From the NCBI RefSeq assembly GCF_003003995.1, contig NZ_PVWF01000042.1, forward strand, positions 1 to 40,275: a DNA stretch of 40,275 nucleotides. Reading direction: 5' to 3'. The stretch is from Pleurocapsa sp. CCALA 161 (GTDB lineage: Bacteria; Cyanobacteriota; Cyanobacteriia; Cyanobacteriales; Xenococcaceae). Below, piece after piece: positions 9,056-18,124 of this stretch (within the stretch, counting starts at the first letter, position 1; each line of letters opens with the position of its first letter). Position numbers and translations under genes: made by a program. Under the pieces are notes generated by a model. That model made no database searches. It worked only from the letters and a program-made list of their open reading frames with translations, and was not told where the DNA came from.

Positions 9056-9412
9056 TTAAAAGTATTTTCCTTCTGTCTCAGGGCTTTCCATTCGTGGTAG
9101 ACCCATGCTATAGTTACGCACTCTTGCATTCAGGTTATAGCTCAGTTCACCATTAAGTAATAAAGAACGAATAAAGTGTTCTAAATCCGAACCAATACGA
9201 CGCAGATTATATTCACTTAAGTCTGCCCCATTATTTTCTTCTACCAGTGCGTCAAACTGGCGATATACCTTTTGTAAAGTATCTTCATTCCAATTAAACT
9301 CATTGTCTGGGTCAATATCTAGAGTTAAGACGCGATCGCTAGGAACTAGCTCATTGCCCTTGACTTCGGCGCTATAGAGGCGAACATGACGGGTGGTTGA
9401 TTTTACAAGCAT
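9056..9412 (-). CDS. ndhM: NAD(P)H-quinone oxidoreductase subunit M
   Basis: NdhM is a small peripheral subunit of the cyanobacterial and chloroplast NDH-1 complex, which drives cyclic electron flow and respiration at the thylakoid. The 118-aa length and sequence fit: [17 protein letters not shown] at the start, [13 protein letters not shown], the central [18 protein letters not shown], and [14 protein letters not shown] near the end. It lies 98 nt downstream of ppa on the same strand, so the two may be cotranscribed. This gene is one of the firmest markers that the window is from an oxygenic phototroph. Confidence 0.95.
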   Translation of the reverse strand: MLVKSTTRHVRLYSAEVKGNELVPSDRVLTLDIDPDNEFNWNEDTLQKVYRQFDALVEENNGADLSEYNLRRIGSDLEHFIRSLLLNGELSYNLNARVRNYSMGLPRMESPETEGKYF

Positions 9413-9510
9413 ACTAAATACTAAATATTTGAGGATCGAAGAAATTAGGGAATGATTGGCAGGAAAACCAGAGTTACCTCATCTATCCCTACCAAATATA
9501 ACTATCGTAA

Positions 9511-10020
9511 TTACTTATAAGCTTTAATACATTCTTCAACTAAAGGAGTAACTGCGTCAACATCTTTCCAGCCTTGAATTTCGGTAACTTTCTTTTCTAG
9601 ATTTTTGTAAGTCCTGAAAAACTCAGCAATTTCTTCTAAGCGGTGAGGCGCAATATCTTTTAAGGAATTGACTTCATTGTAACGAGGATCTTCTGCGGGA
9701 ACACAAAGAATTTTTTCATCGCGATCGCCACCATCAATCATCAACAGCATACCAATTGGTCGAGCAGCAATTATACAGCCAGGAAAAGTAGGCTCATCCA
9801 TCATCACCATCCCATCCAAAGGATCGCCATCATCAGCTAAAGTATTGGGGACGAAACCATAATCATAAGGATATTTAACTGAGGCAAACAAAACGCGATC
9901 TAAAGCAAAAGCGTTCATGTCTTTGTCAAATTCATACTTGTTTTTGCTACCACCAGGAATTTCAATTAAAACATTAATGATGCCAGGTTTGGGCTGAGCA
10001 GGAATAAGAGATAGATCCAT
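9511..10020 (-). CDS. ppa: Soluble inorganic pyrophosphatase
   Basis: This enzyme hydrolyses pyrophosphate to two phosphates in the cytoplasm, pulling biosynthetic reactions forward. The 169-aa protein is a family I enzyme: the signature DGDPLD lies at residues 64-69, preceded by [12 protein letters not shown], and Lys/Asp ligands follow in [10 protein letters not shown] and the helix [15 protein letters not shown]. Length is typical for the bacterial hexameric form. ndhM follows downstream in the same orientation. moaE is divergent across 169 nt. Confidence 0.97.
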   Translation of the reverse strand: MDLSLIPAQPKPGIINVLIEIPGGSKNKYEFDKDMNAFALDRVLFASVKYPYDYGFVPNTLADDGDPLDGMVMMDEPTFPGCIIAARPIGMLLMIDGGDRDEKILCVPAEDPRYNEVNSLKDIAPHRLEEIAEFFRTYKNLEKKVTEIQGWKDVDAVTPLVEECIKAYK

Positions 10021-10189
10021 AAAATTCTCCGAATACTAATTGATTTATTTACAATAATGATTAAGCTAAGTTTTCTCAAGCCCAATCAAACCGTCATGAA
10101 AATTCTACCTGATTAACTAACCAAATCTAAATCCAATTTTCGTTAATCTTGTACAGTAGGATGAAAGAAGATGAGCTATTTAAACAACT

Positions 10190-10678
10190 ATGGTCAACCT
10201 TGGTTCACTCCCTCTGACAACTGATACTAATCCTGGTGACAGTTTCGCCATTACGATCGCACCCTTATCTTTGGCAGAAGTATACAAACTGGCAGATGAT
10301 GCAGCAAACGGCGCTGTGGTGGTCATGAGCGGGACGGTGCGTAACCAAACCGAGGGAAAAGCCGTAGAATATCTTGAATATCAAGCTTATCAACCCATGG
10401 CGATCGCTGTCTTTAATACTATTGCTGCTCACATTCGTCAGCAGTGGCAGGATGCTAACCGAATTGTGATTCATCATCGGGTAGGTAAACTTAAGATTGG
10501 TGAAATTAGCGTGATTGTGGCGGTAGGTTGCCCTCATCGTGGAGAGGCTTTTGCTGCCTGTCGTTATGCGATCGACACCCTCAAACATAATGCGCCCATC
10601 TGGAAAAAAGAGTTTTTTCGTGAAGATGACGGTACTGCTCACAGTACCTGGGTATCTATCGGCGCTTGTGAAGAGTAG
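10190..10678 (+). CDS. moaE: Molybdopterin synthase catalytic subunit
   Basis: MoaE, with thiocarboxylated MoaD, inserts two sulfurs into precursor Z to make molybdopterin. The 162-aa protein shows the conserved core GAVVVMSGTVRNQTEGK, YLEYQAYQPMA, HHRVGKLKIGE, VAVGCPHRGEAF and APIWKKEFF. Lys132 and Lys139 have the 7-residue spacing of the E. coli catalytic lysines 119 and 126. The first 20 residues are not conserved in the family. The start at 10190 is the first ATG in frame after upstream stops. No moaD is adjacent. Confidence 0.95.
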   Translation: MVNLGSLPLTTDTNPGDSFAITIAPLSLAEVYKLADDAANGAVVVMSGTVRNQTEGKAVEYLEYQAYQPMAIAVFNTIAAHIRQQWQDANRIVIHHRVGKLKIGEISVIVAVGCPHRGEAFAACRYAIDTLKHNAPIWKKEFFREDDGTAHSTWVSIGACEE

Positions 10679-10791
10679 TTAATGTTAACCTGAAGTCTTG
10701 AGAAAATTCCTAGCTTTATTGGGAGTCGAGCTTCTAAGTAGCTGGGTGAAATTAAATATAAAATAACGGATTCTTATTTTTCTCCCCTATC

Positions 10792-10815
10792 TCCACTACT
10801 CCACTACTCCACTAC
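10792..10815. repeat. Three tandem copies of an 8-mer (TCCACTAC)
   Basis: TCCACTAC occurs three times head to tail at 10792, 10800 and 10808, between the convergent moaE and cheA-like genes. It resembles the short tandem repeats of cyanobacterial intergenic DNA. Confidence 0.8.
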
Positions 10816-10851
10816 CTCACATAAGTCTTTAAATTAATTATGCCTAGCTAC

Positions 10852-13800
10852 TTAATTGATTATTTCTGATAGCTTCTCTAATAACTCCTGTTCATTATAA
10901 GGCTTAGAAAAATAAGCAGCAGCTCCCAAATTAAACGCTAGTTTACGATGTTTCTCGTTACTACGAGATGTGAGCATAGCAATCGGTAAATTGCTCAATT
11001 CTGGTCGTTCTTTAATCTCTTCTAGCACACCATAACCATCTAGACGAGGCATTTCAACGTCACAAATGACAGCCTGTACCAAGAGTCCCGCCAATAGTTT
11101 ATCCAAGGCTTCTCGACCATCTTTAGCCTGCTCGACGCGATAGCCAGCTTTTTCTAAAGTCAGACTGAGATAGCGACGGACATTGATTGAATCATCGACA
11201 ATGAGAATAGTTTTAATGGCAAGATGGCTAATTTCTTGGTTTAAACCAGATTGATCGTTCAAGCGATCGCCTAAATTTTCGGCAACTAAGGCCAAAGGAT
11301 CGATTAGAGGTATGACCTTACCATCACCAATAATCACTGAGCTAATAATCCCCGAAGGTAGAGGAATAGGACTATCTATGGTTCTAATAGTCGATTCTTG
11401 TTCATTCCAAAAACGACTAAGTTTCAAAGCAGCAAATGAATTATTGTTACCCACCACCAAAGTCATCGTGCGATTGATGACGGGATTGCCAGCTAGACCG
11501 ACAGTATGGCGTGCAGCATGATAGGGTAAAACTTTTTCTATTTCAATCAAGGGAATTTCTGTTTGATTCCAAGCTACATGTTGCTCTTTGTCTGAAGCTA
11601 ACATTAGTTCTGGGTCAACAGCGATTAATTCTCTAATGCTATCGGCAGGAATGGCAAAAATAAACTCTTTCTGTTCGACAATTGCTACTCTGAGAATGGA
11701 TAAAGTAAAGGGAATTCTTAAAATAAAAGTTGTACCTTTGCCTGGCTCAGTATTGACTCGAACATCACCCCGAATTTCTCGCAAGTTGCTGCGGACGACA
11801 TCCATCCCAACTCCCCTACCTGAAAGTTCGGTCACTTTTGCTGCGGTACTAAATCCTGGTTCAAAAATAAAGTCTAGAAGTTCTGTTGTTGATATTTGTG
11901 CTACCTCAGCTTGAGTTAGACCCATTTGGCAGACGCGATCGCGAATTTTGTCGAGGGAAATCCCCCCACCATCATCACTTAAAGTAATAATGCTATAAGT
12001 ACCCAAATTGTTTGCCTGAATGGTAATTGTGCCTGATTCTGGTTTCCCTGCAATGATGCGAGTTTGGGTGTCTTCAATACCATGGTCGAAGGAGTTACGG
12101 AGCAGGTGCATCAAAGGATCGCTCAATGCCTCGATCACCGAGCGATCTAACAAAGTTTTTTCGCCTAAGATTTTCAGGTCTACTTTTTTATTAAACTGAA
12201 GATTGAGGTCGCGGATCACGCGAGGAAAACGTTTCACTGCTTCAGTAAACGGTAGCATTTGAGTACGGGTAACGTTGCCCTGCATCGACTTGGTAGTGTA
12301 GTACAAATCTTGTACCGACTGATTGACTTCTTGTACCCCCAAAGAGACATCCGTTGCCACCTCTTGAAGTTGCACAATTGTTTCTAGTTGTTCTTGGCAA
12401 ATCAAATGAATATCGCTGTAGCGATCCATTTCTAGACTATCAAAGCTATCTTGTTGATTATTGCCCAAATTAACAGCCGTCACTAGCTGCTCTTGTTCGC
12501 TCAAAAGTCCTTCAACTGAAGCGCGATCGTACCATTGTTTTAATTGGGTATTAGAACGTTCCATCTGCAACATTCTTTGACTCATTAAGGCAACTACATT
12601 TTCTAGCTGTTCTAGTCGCAAACCAATACTGTTACGATTTAAAACTAGTTGTTCAAACAACGTATTAAACTGTTGGAGTTGCGAGACTGGCACTCTCACC
12701 ATCTTCTCTACCTGTGGTAAGGATGGAGATTCTAGTAGTAGTGATGAAGATGTATTAGCTGTGGTTTCTGCTGAAGTTAAGGTGATTGTTTCCTCTAGTT
12801 CAGGCAAGTCGAAGGCAGACTGTAATCCAGTTAAATTTAGTGACTCTAGATCTAAAGGAATAAAATCTTCTTGTTCTGCGGATTCGTTCAGTTCAAAAGC
12901 AGAATGTATTTCACCCAATTCTGGATCTTCTTCCCAAGATAAATCGGCATCATTAATTGATACCGAGGCAAAAGCAGACTGCAATCCATCGAGTTCTTGA
13001 GTATCTAGGGCTAAAGAATCGAAATCTTGCGCGATCGCAGTATTATCTAAAAATTCTTGCCGAGCAAGTTCAAAATTGATTGTAGAATTAAAGTCTTGAG
13101 TACCAGTTTCTAGAGAAGATGGCAATCTATCAATACTGCCCCGTAAAACTAGGGCGTGGGATCGCCTCCAGGTTTTTAAAGCTTGCTCTGCTAGAGAGAC
13201 AATTGCTGAGTCCGCTATGCTGGCAGCTTGTTGTTGAATAGATTCACACAGTTGAATAAAAGCATCAAGATTCGCCATATTACCAAAGCCGATTAACTCT
13301 TCGGCTGTGGCGGATAGTTCTTGGGCTAATTCACTGAGACTTAATGCTGATAATTGGCTTTCAAAGCGGTCTAGAACCCCATCTACTCCCTCTTCAAAGA
13401 TTAATACCGCAGGGTCAAAATCTTCATTTTGGGAGAGCAGAGCATTCTCGTCTGTTGCTCGTAAATCGCCTAAATGCGATCGCAATTGAGTAAAAATTGT
13501 TTGAGTGCGATCGCTGAGTAATTCTAGCTGTTGATTAATCACTTCAGAAGCATCTGTTGATAGTTCCTGGCGATTTAAACTTGCTAGATTGCGTAAATAA
13601 TCGACGCTTTGCAATAGTAAAGTTTCGATCTCAACAATGACAGTTTTATCCGCATAACGAACTCGTAAGATTTTAAAAAAATCTTCTAGACGGTGGGCTA
13701 CCTGACTTAAAGCATTCAAGCTCATCATTGCTGCGCCCCCCTTAATTGAGTGAGCCGCCCGCAAGACAAGATCCACTTTCTGCGGATCGATTGCCGTATC

Positions 13801-13890
13801 GGCTAGTCCGAGTAGATTAGACTCCATCAGATTGAAGTATTCTTCAGCCTCATCGAGAAAGTTTAGGCGAATCTGTTGTTCTGTATCCAT
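10852..13890 (-). CDS. CheA-type hybrid histidine kinase with C-terminal receiver (PilL/PixL/HmpE-like)
   Basis: This 1012-aa kinase is the core of the operon's chemosensory array. An HPt domain lies at the N-terminus, with phospho-acceptor His47 in RAAHSIKGGAAMM. An acidic, low-complexity linker of about 250 residues follows (roughly 150-400), then the dimerisation helices, and the CheA-type ATPase with N-box DPLMHLLRNSFDHGIED, DDGGGISLDKIRD and GRGVGMDVVR. A CheW-like domain follows, then a CheY-like receiver (ILIVDDSINVRRYL; acceptor Asp944 in CDVEMP; FSKPY). It is the last gene of the operon, 62 nt after the MCP gene. In cyanobacteria such operons control type IV pilus motility, phototaxis or hormogonium formation. 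Which one applies here cannot be told from this gene. Confidence 0.93.
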   Translation of the reverse strand: MDTEQQIRLNFLDEAEEYFNLMESNLLGLADTAIDPQKVDLVLRAAHSIKGGAAMMSLNALSQVAHRLEDFFKILRVRYADKTVIVEIETLLLQSVDYLRNLASLNRQELSTDASEVINQQLELLSDRTQTIFTQLRSHLGDLRATDENALLSQNEDFDPAVLIFEEGVDGVLDRFESQLSALSLSELAQELSATAEELIGFGNMANLDAFIQLCESIQQQAASIADSAIVSLAEQALKTWRRSHALVLRGSIDRLPSSLETGTQDFNSTINFELARQEFLDNTAIAQDFDSLALDTQELDGLQSAFASVSINDADLSWEEDPELGEIHSAFELNESAEQEDFIPLDLESLNLTGLQSAFDLPELEETITLTSAETTANTSSSLLLESPSLPQVEKMVRVPVSQLQQFNTLFEQLVLNRNSIGLRLEQLENVVALMSQRMLQMERSNTQLKQWYDRASVEGLLSEQEQLVTAVNLGNNQQDSFDSLEMDRYSDIHLICQEQLETIVQLQEVATDVSLGVQEVNQSVQDLYYTTKSMQGNVTRTQMLPFTEAVKRFPRVIRDLNLQFNKKVDLKILGEKTLLDRSVIEALSDPLMHLLRNSFDHGIEDTQTRIIAGKPESGTITIQANNLGTYSIITLSDDGGGISLDKIRDRVCQMGLTQAEVAQISTTELLDFIFEPGFSTAAKVTELSGRGVGMDVVRSNLREIRGDVRVNTEPGKGTTFILRIPFTLSILRVAIVEQKEFIFAIPADSIRELIAVDPELMLASDKEQHVAWNQTEIPLIEIEKVLPYHAARHTVGLAGNPVINRTMTLVVGNNNSFAALKLSRFWNEQESTIRTIDSPIPLPSGIISSVIIGDGKVIPLIDPLALVAENLGDRLNDQSGLNQEISHLAIKTILIVDDSINVRRYLSLTLEKAGYRVEQAKDGREALDKLLAGLLVQAVICDVEMPRLDGYGVLEEIKERPELSNLPIAMLTSRSNEKHRKLAFNLGAAAYFSKPYNEQELLEKLSEIIN

Positions 13891-13952
13891 GTTGCGTTAT
13901 CAATAATATGAGCAATATGAGCGTGAGTGATAAATAATCAATAGTTCAATAA

Positions 13953-16145
13953 TTATTTGGCTACCTTAAACTGACCAACTGTAGACTCTAACTGAGCTGC
14001 AACTTTGGCTGTTGCTAAAATTGACTGCGCCACTTCTGTAGAGGATTTAGATGTGTTACTAGAGAGGTGGGCAATTTTTTGCATTAAGCTAATAATATTT
14101 TGCGAAACATCCGCCTGAGATATCGCACTTTGAGAAATAGAACTCATTAACTGATTTATTTCTTGAGATTTCTCTAAAACTAGATTTAAACTTTGTTTGG
14201 TAGTTTCTACCAGACGGGTAGTTTGCACCACCTGGGTAGTTCCCGATTCCATTGCTTGGTTTACTTCCTGGGTTTCGGTTTGAATCGCTGCGACAATACT
14301 GGCGATTTCTTTGATTGCTGCTGCCGATTGTTCTGCCAAAGCACCCACCTGTTCGGCTACAATCGTAAAACCTTGACCGTATTCACCTGCACGCCCCGCC
14401 TCAACACTCGCGTTAATTGCTAATACGTTGGTCTTAAGGGCAATTTCTTCAATAAAAGAAACCACCTGAGAAATTTTTTGAGAAGATTCTCCTAAGCGTT
14501 TCATTTTTTTGGCTGTTTCCCCTACCGTAGTTCGCAGTTCTAAAATACTGTTAACGGTCAAATCCATATTTCCTGTACTGTCAACAATGGTATTGTAGGT
14601 ATCGTCAGTAATCTTTTCGGCTTGGCTGGCATTGGCAGCAACTTCTTGAATTGATTGCGACATCAGGGCAACCGATTTTAAAGTATCTCTGGTTTCTTTT
14701 GCTTCTAAGAGCGCTTGCTCGGCTAATAAACGAATCGCCTCTTCGTTTTGTTTGAGGGAATCACCCACTTGTTCAGAAGACTCTTTGGCTTCGATCGCAA
14801 TGTCTTGCAAGTTGCCAATAATCGCATTGAACAAATCCGCAACTGTACTTAATTCCAGTGAGTCCAAGTTAGCTCGAACGGTCAAATCTCCTTCTGTAGC
14901 ATCACTAACTTCTTCAATTAGCGCATAAATAGCTAGTTCTAGCTGTTCTTTTTCTTGTCGTATTTGTTCGGCGACTGTTTTTTGTTCTTGGAGGGATTTT
15001 TGAATTTGTTCGGTCATCAAGTTGATATTAGTATTCAATTCTCCCAACTCATCTTTACTATTCACCGCTAGGCGGGTATCAAGCTCCCCACTACCAATTT
15101 TTTTCACCGCTGTCACTGCATCAATGATCGGCATGGTGGCACGGTTAGCGAGATAGGATGCGATCGCAGCTACGAGTAAGGCAGTAATCCCAATACCAAC
15201 CCCGAAAGTTAAAGCTAGCTGTCTTTGGGCGGCAAAAGCAAAGTCTACATCTTCACTAATGATGGCTTTCCAACCAAGTTCTTGGATTCCCTCTAGTTGA
15301 GTTGGGGCAGTAACGGAGACTAGTTGTCGAGTATTGGTAAGTTGATTGGTAATAGTCTGATTACTGCTTTCTTTTTTATCAGTAGTTAACGCCAAATCAG
15401 CAAAAATATCTTTGATCTGTAATTTTTGCTGTCCGTTTTTGCTAGCAAATTCTTCCGCTCCCAGAAAAACTTCGCCAGCATCATTAACTAGATAGTATTG
15501 CTGTCCATCTGTTTGATAGCTTTTAGCAATTTCTGCTAAAACTTTAACGGGTAAGCGGTTGCGAGCAAAACCAATGGGCTTGCCAGTAGTTTCATCGTGA
15601 ATCGGTGAAACAGCATAAATACTATAAGTATCAGTAGATTTAGAAGCAATCGGCTGGCTAAGTATAGCCCTATTGGCTTTTAAGGCTGCCTGAACATAGG
15701 GACGATCAAGGTGATTTTCGAGTTTTGCTCCTTTGTCGGTTTGCGCAATTACATTCCCTTTTAAGTCAAAAACAGCGATACTATCATAAACACCATAAGC
15801 CTTATAAACACGCTGCAAAATCTCAGTTTTATCTTTAACAGTAAAATTTTCAGGGTCAACAAAAACTTTCAAACCCGTCAATACCTTAATATCACCAAGT
15901 CTTTCTTGCATAAAGCGACCGATTTTATCTTGTAACTCTCTCGCCCGCTCTTCTTCCAGCAAGATAGCATCTTGGGTAATCAACTTGTTGGCAAAATAGT
16001 AACCAGTTGCCCCCGTTACCAGCACGGGAATTGTGCCAATGGCGATCGCTAATAAAGTTGCTTTGGTTTTGAGCTTTAAGGATTTGCCCATACTAGGGCT
16101 TGAAGATTTAACCGAATTTAAATTGGCTTGTTTGTGATTATTCAT
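13953..16145 (-). CDS. Methyl-accepting chemotaxis protein (PilJ/PixJ/HmpD-like)
   Basis: This is a 730-aa transmembrane receptor. TM1 lies at about 29-52 (LLAIAIGTIPVLVTGATGYY). A dCache/PAS-like periplasmic sensor follows (VFDLKGNVIAQTDKG, LDRPYVQAAL, YSIYAVSPIHDETTGKPIG). TM2 lies at about 309-331, followed by a HAMP domain (ELDTRLAVNSKDELGELN), a second HAMP-like segment (EGDLTVRANLDSLELS) and the coiled-coil signalling domain with the tip EEIALKTNVLAINASVEAGR. No GAF domain is present, so it is not a bilin-binding PixJ photoreceptor of the usual type. The ATG ending at 16145 is preferred over an upstream TTG. A heptamer tandem repeat lies upstream, between it and cheW. Confidence 0.93.
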   Translation of the reverse strand: MNNHKQANLNSVKSSSPSMGKSLKLKTKATLLAIAIGTIPVLVTGATGYYFANKLITQDAILLEEERARELQDKIGRFMQERLGDIKVLTGLKVFVDPENFTVKDKTEILQRVYKAYGVYDSIAVFDLKGNVIAQTDKGAKLENHLDRPYVQAALKANRAILSQPIASKSTDTYSIYAVSPIHDETTGKPIGFARNRLPVKVLAEIAKSYQTDGQQYYLVNDAGEVFLGAEEFASKNGQQKLQIKDIFADLALTTDKKESSNQTITNQLTNTRQLVSVTAPTQLEGIQELGWKAIISEDVDFAFAAQRQLALTFGVGIGITALLVAAIASYLANRATMPIIDAVTAVKKIGSGELDTRLAVNSKDELGELNTNINLMTEQIQKSLQEQKTVAEQIRQEKEQLELAIYALIEEVSDATEGDLTVRANLDSLELSTVADLFNAIIGNLQDIAIEAKESSEQVGDSLKQNEEAIRLLAEQALLEAKETRDTLKSVALMSQSIQEVAANASQAEKITDDTYNTIVDSTGNMDLTVNSILELRTTVGETAKKMKRLGESSQKISQVVSFIEEIALKTNVLAINASVEAGRAGEYGQGFTIVAEQVGALAEQSAAAIKEIASIVAAIQTETQEVNQAMESGTTQVVQTTRLVETTKQSLNLVLEKSQEINQLMSSISQSAISQADVSQNIISLMQKIAHLSSNTSKSSTEVAQSILATAKVAAQLESTVGQFKVAK

Positions 16146-16213
16146 AGTAATAAAAATAGTAATTAGGCTAATATAGCCGTACAAAGTTAGATTAGGATAA
16201 GTTTAGTTAACTG

Positions 16214-16275
16214 TTAGTAGGTAGTAGGTAGTAGGTAGTAGGTAGTAGGTAGTAGGTAGTAGGTAGTAGGTAGTA
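16214..16275. repeat. Heptanucleotide tandem repeat (GTAGTAG)n
   Basis: Seven perfect GTAGTAG units run from 16221 to 16269, flanked by one imperfect unit on each side (16214-16220, 16270-16276). It lies between the cheW-like and MCP genes inside the operon. Heptamer repeats of this kind (STRR) are known from cyanobacteria. Confidence 0.95.
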
Positions 16276-16349
16276 AATGTCCTAGCTTGAGTAGGGATTG
16301 CTATAAATAAGTAATTTAGATCAAATAGCAAATAGACTATAATTTTGCT

Positions 16350-16874
16350 TTATGCTTGTGTGGTTAAAGTTTTCAAAACATTATTTAATTCAATAATCGG
16401 CATCATAGATTCTCCCTCCTGAACAAATCCACTTACCAAAGAAACAATATTGGCAGGAGCATTATCCCAAGATAATTTAATCTTTTCTGCTGACAAACGG
16501 ACAATTCCCTGAATTTGAGATACGGCAAAACCAACAAAAATTGCTGGCTCATTCATGGTTTTCAAGACAATAATTTGATACTGTCGAGAACTGATTAATT
16601 CAGCAGATAGAGTCAGCAATTGAGCTAAATCAAAAATACAAAATACGCGATCGCGTGAGTTCATCATGCCAATAGTAGATTTTGGCATACTAGGCAAGGA
16701 AGTTATTTTTGCTGCTTCGACAATTAATGATTCCTGTACTTGCCTCATCGACAACAAAGCCTTAACCTCTGGGGTAAGCTGAAATTTGATATAGGCATCC
16801 CCTGATGCGAGCTTACCCTCAAATAACTCTTGTAGGTTAGCTTGAATTCTCGAAGCCGCGCTAGATGTTGACAT
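16350..16874 (-). CDS. CheW-like adaptor protein (PilI/PixI/HmpC-like)
   Basis: This 174-aa CheW-domain protein couples the MCP to the CheA-type kinase. Recognisable parts are the beta strand YIKFQLTPEVKALLSM, then RVFCIFDLAQLL, YQIIVLKTMNEPAIFVGF and VSQIQGIVRLSAEKI. The ATG ending at 16874 (MSTSSAASRIQANLQELF) is preferred. A longer frame opens at a TTG ending at 16964, but it runs through a 40-nt palindromic repeat at 16930-16969 and its extra residues look non-conserved. It is the third functional class in the operon order PATAN-REC, CheY, CheY, CheW, MCP, CheA. Confidence 0.9.
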   Translation of the reverse strand: MSTSSAASRIQANLQELFEGKLASGDAYIKFQLTPEVKALLSMRQVQESLIVEAAKITSLPSMPKSTIGMMNSRDRVFCIFDLAQLLTLSAELISSRQYQIIVLKTMNEPAIFVGFAVSQIQGIVRLSAEKIKLSWDNAPANIVSLVSGFVQEGESMMPIIELNNVLKTLTTQA

Positions 16875-16929
16875 GATAAGTAGTCGTGCTGGTATTAATT
16901 GTATAGTTAAGAAAAGGTAGAAACTAGCG

Positions 16930-16969
16930 CGTGGGGCGTGCTGGGGGAATCCCAGCTTACGCAACCACG
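16930..16969. repeat. 40-nt nested palindromic element upstream of cheW
   Basis: It begins CGTGGGGC and ends GCAACCACG. The outer arms CGTGG/CCACG pair, then GCGTG/TACGC (one G-T), then CTGGG/CCCAG around a GGAAT loop. Another 40-nt element with the same ends and a different self-complementary core lies at 23995-24034. Confidence 0.75.
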
Positions 16970-17027
16970 TAAGACGAAACTATAAACTAGATAAATAATT
17001 CTGCTTAGGTACTTAATTTATGATGAT

Positions 17028-17390
17028 TTATCCAATAACTTCTTTGACAGCATTTACCAATTGATCCTGAGTGAAGGGTTTGGTTACATATGCTTTAACC
17101 CCCTGTTTCTTTGCCCACATGCGATCGACATCTCGATCTTTAGCAGTACAGGCAACTACTGGAATATGCTCGGTTTCAGGATTTTTGCTCAATTTACGAC
17201 AAACATCTAATCCTCCCATCTCTGGCATCATCCAATCGGTGACGATCAAATCTGGTTTACTAGCGATACTTTGAGCGATCGCTTCTTTGCCATTGTTGAC
17301 GGCAATAATTTTGTACCCAGCATCGGCTAGATATTTTTCCATTAAATCCAACTGGGATTGTAAATCATCAACGATGAGAATTGTTTTCAT
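17028..17390 (-). CDS. CheY-like single-domain response regulator, copy A (PilH/PixH-like)
   Basis: This 120-aa receiver domain has the acidic pair in ILIVDDLQS, acceptor Asp in VTDWMMPEMGGLDVC, Thr in ACTAKDRDVD and Lys in YVTKPFTQDQL. It has no output domain, so it acts by protein contact, probably on the pilus motor or as a phosphate sink. The ATG ending at 17390 aligns exactly with its neighbour, copy B. The two share long identical runs such as DRDVDRMWAKKQGV. An intrinsic-terminator-like hairpin lies upstream, between the two copies. Confidence 0.93.
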   Translation of the reverse strand: MKTILIVDDLQSQLDLMEKYLADAGYKIIAVNNGKEAIAQSIASKPDLIVTDWMMPEMGGLDVCRKLSKNPETEHIPVVACTAKDRDVDRMWAKKQGVKAYVTKPFTQDQLVNAVKEVIG

Positions 17391-17600
17391 AATTTTTAGG
17401 TTGATTAAGTTAATTGAGCAAAGCAATGCTTGATTTAAAACTATTACTTACGCCACAGTGTAATTACATAATTATTGATAGTTCTTAAGTTAATCACTCT
17501 CCACCCTTTATGGTTAATTTAAGTTAGATTCTTATAATTCCCAGAAGCGCAGAAAATATTCATCTCTCAACTTAAAACTTATTAATTTTTATAAATACAA

Positions 17601-17646
17601 AAATCTGCCACAACATCCAATTAACCTGAATATTAAGGGCAGATTT
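17601..17646 (-). terminator. Hairpin with T-run between the two cheY genes
   Basis: On the minus strand AAATCTGCC (17646-17638) pairs perfectly with GGCAGATTT (17609-17601) and is followed by TTTGTATTTAT. It lies 18 nt past the stop of copy B and 211 nt before copy A. This is where a partial terminator would separate the first two genes of the operon from the rest. Confidence 0.6.
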
Positions 17647-17663
17647 GACGCTCTGGGCTGAAA

Positions 17664-18026
17664 TTAAAGCAATACTTGTCGAACTGCATTGACTAAATCA
17701 TCCTGAGTACAGGGCTTGGTAACGTATCCATTGACCCCTTGTTTTTTTGCCCACATGCGATCGACATCTCGATCTTTGGCAGTACAGGCAATTACAGGAA
17801 TATTTACTGTTTCTGGGTCTTTTTTTAGTTGGCGACAAATATCTAATCCGCCCATTTTGGGCATCATCCAATCAGTGACGACAACATCAGGTTTATTTTG
17901 GGAAATTTTGGCGATCGCATCTTCTCCGCTATTAGCCATCACAATATTATAGCCAGCTTGAATCAAGTAATTTGCCATCATATCTAATTCTGATTTTATG
18001 TCGTCTACAACTAAAATAGTTTTCAT
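17664..18026 (-). CDS. CheY-like single-domain response regulator, copy B (PilH/PixH-like)
   Basis: This 120-aa receiver has DD in ILVVDDIKS, acceptor Asp in VTDWMMPKMGGLDIC, Thr in ACTAKDRDVD and Lys in YVTKPCTQDDL. It is clearly paralogous to copy A, about two thirds identical by eye, with a nearly identical nucleotide stretch around the DRDVDRMW codons. It can start at the ATG ending at 18026 or three codons earlier at 18035. The shorter start matches copy A. It lies 98 nt downstream of the PATAN-REC gene. A T-tailed hairpin follows it. Confidence 0.93.
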   Translation of the reverse strand: MKTILVVDDIKSELDMMANYLIQAGYNIVMANSGEDAIAKISQNKPDVVVTDWMMPKMGGLDICRQLKKDPETVNIPVIACTAKDRDVDRMWAKKQGVNGYVTKPCTQDDLVNAVRQVLL

Positions 18027-18124
18027 ATTTTTCATATTTTTTATATTTTCTAATTAGTAAAACTTGGAAGCTAAGGTATTGTTAAACAATAAAAGCTATA
18101 TTTAATTGGTATGAATTTATCAAG

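Noticed and set aside
10265-10642. 125-codon open frame antisense to moaE
   Set aside because: It is opposite conserved moaE codons and does not resemble a protein family.
13953-16145. Bilin-binding photoreceptor of the PixJ type
   Set aside because: The sensor region between the two membrane segments is dCache/PAS-like and no GAF domain with a bilin cysteine motif is visible.
16214-16275. CRISPR array
   Set aside because: The repeats are seven nucleotides and contiguous, with no spacers. No cas genes are in the window.
16875-16964. Extended N-terminus of the CheW-like protein from a TTG
   Set aside because: The extension reads through a palindromic repeat element, and the internal ATG gives a normal CheW-length protein.
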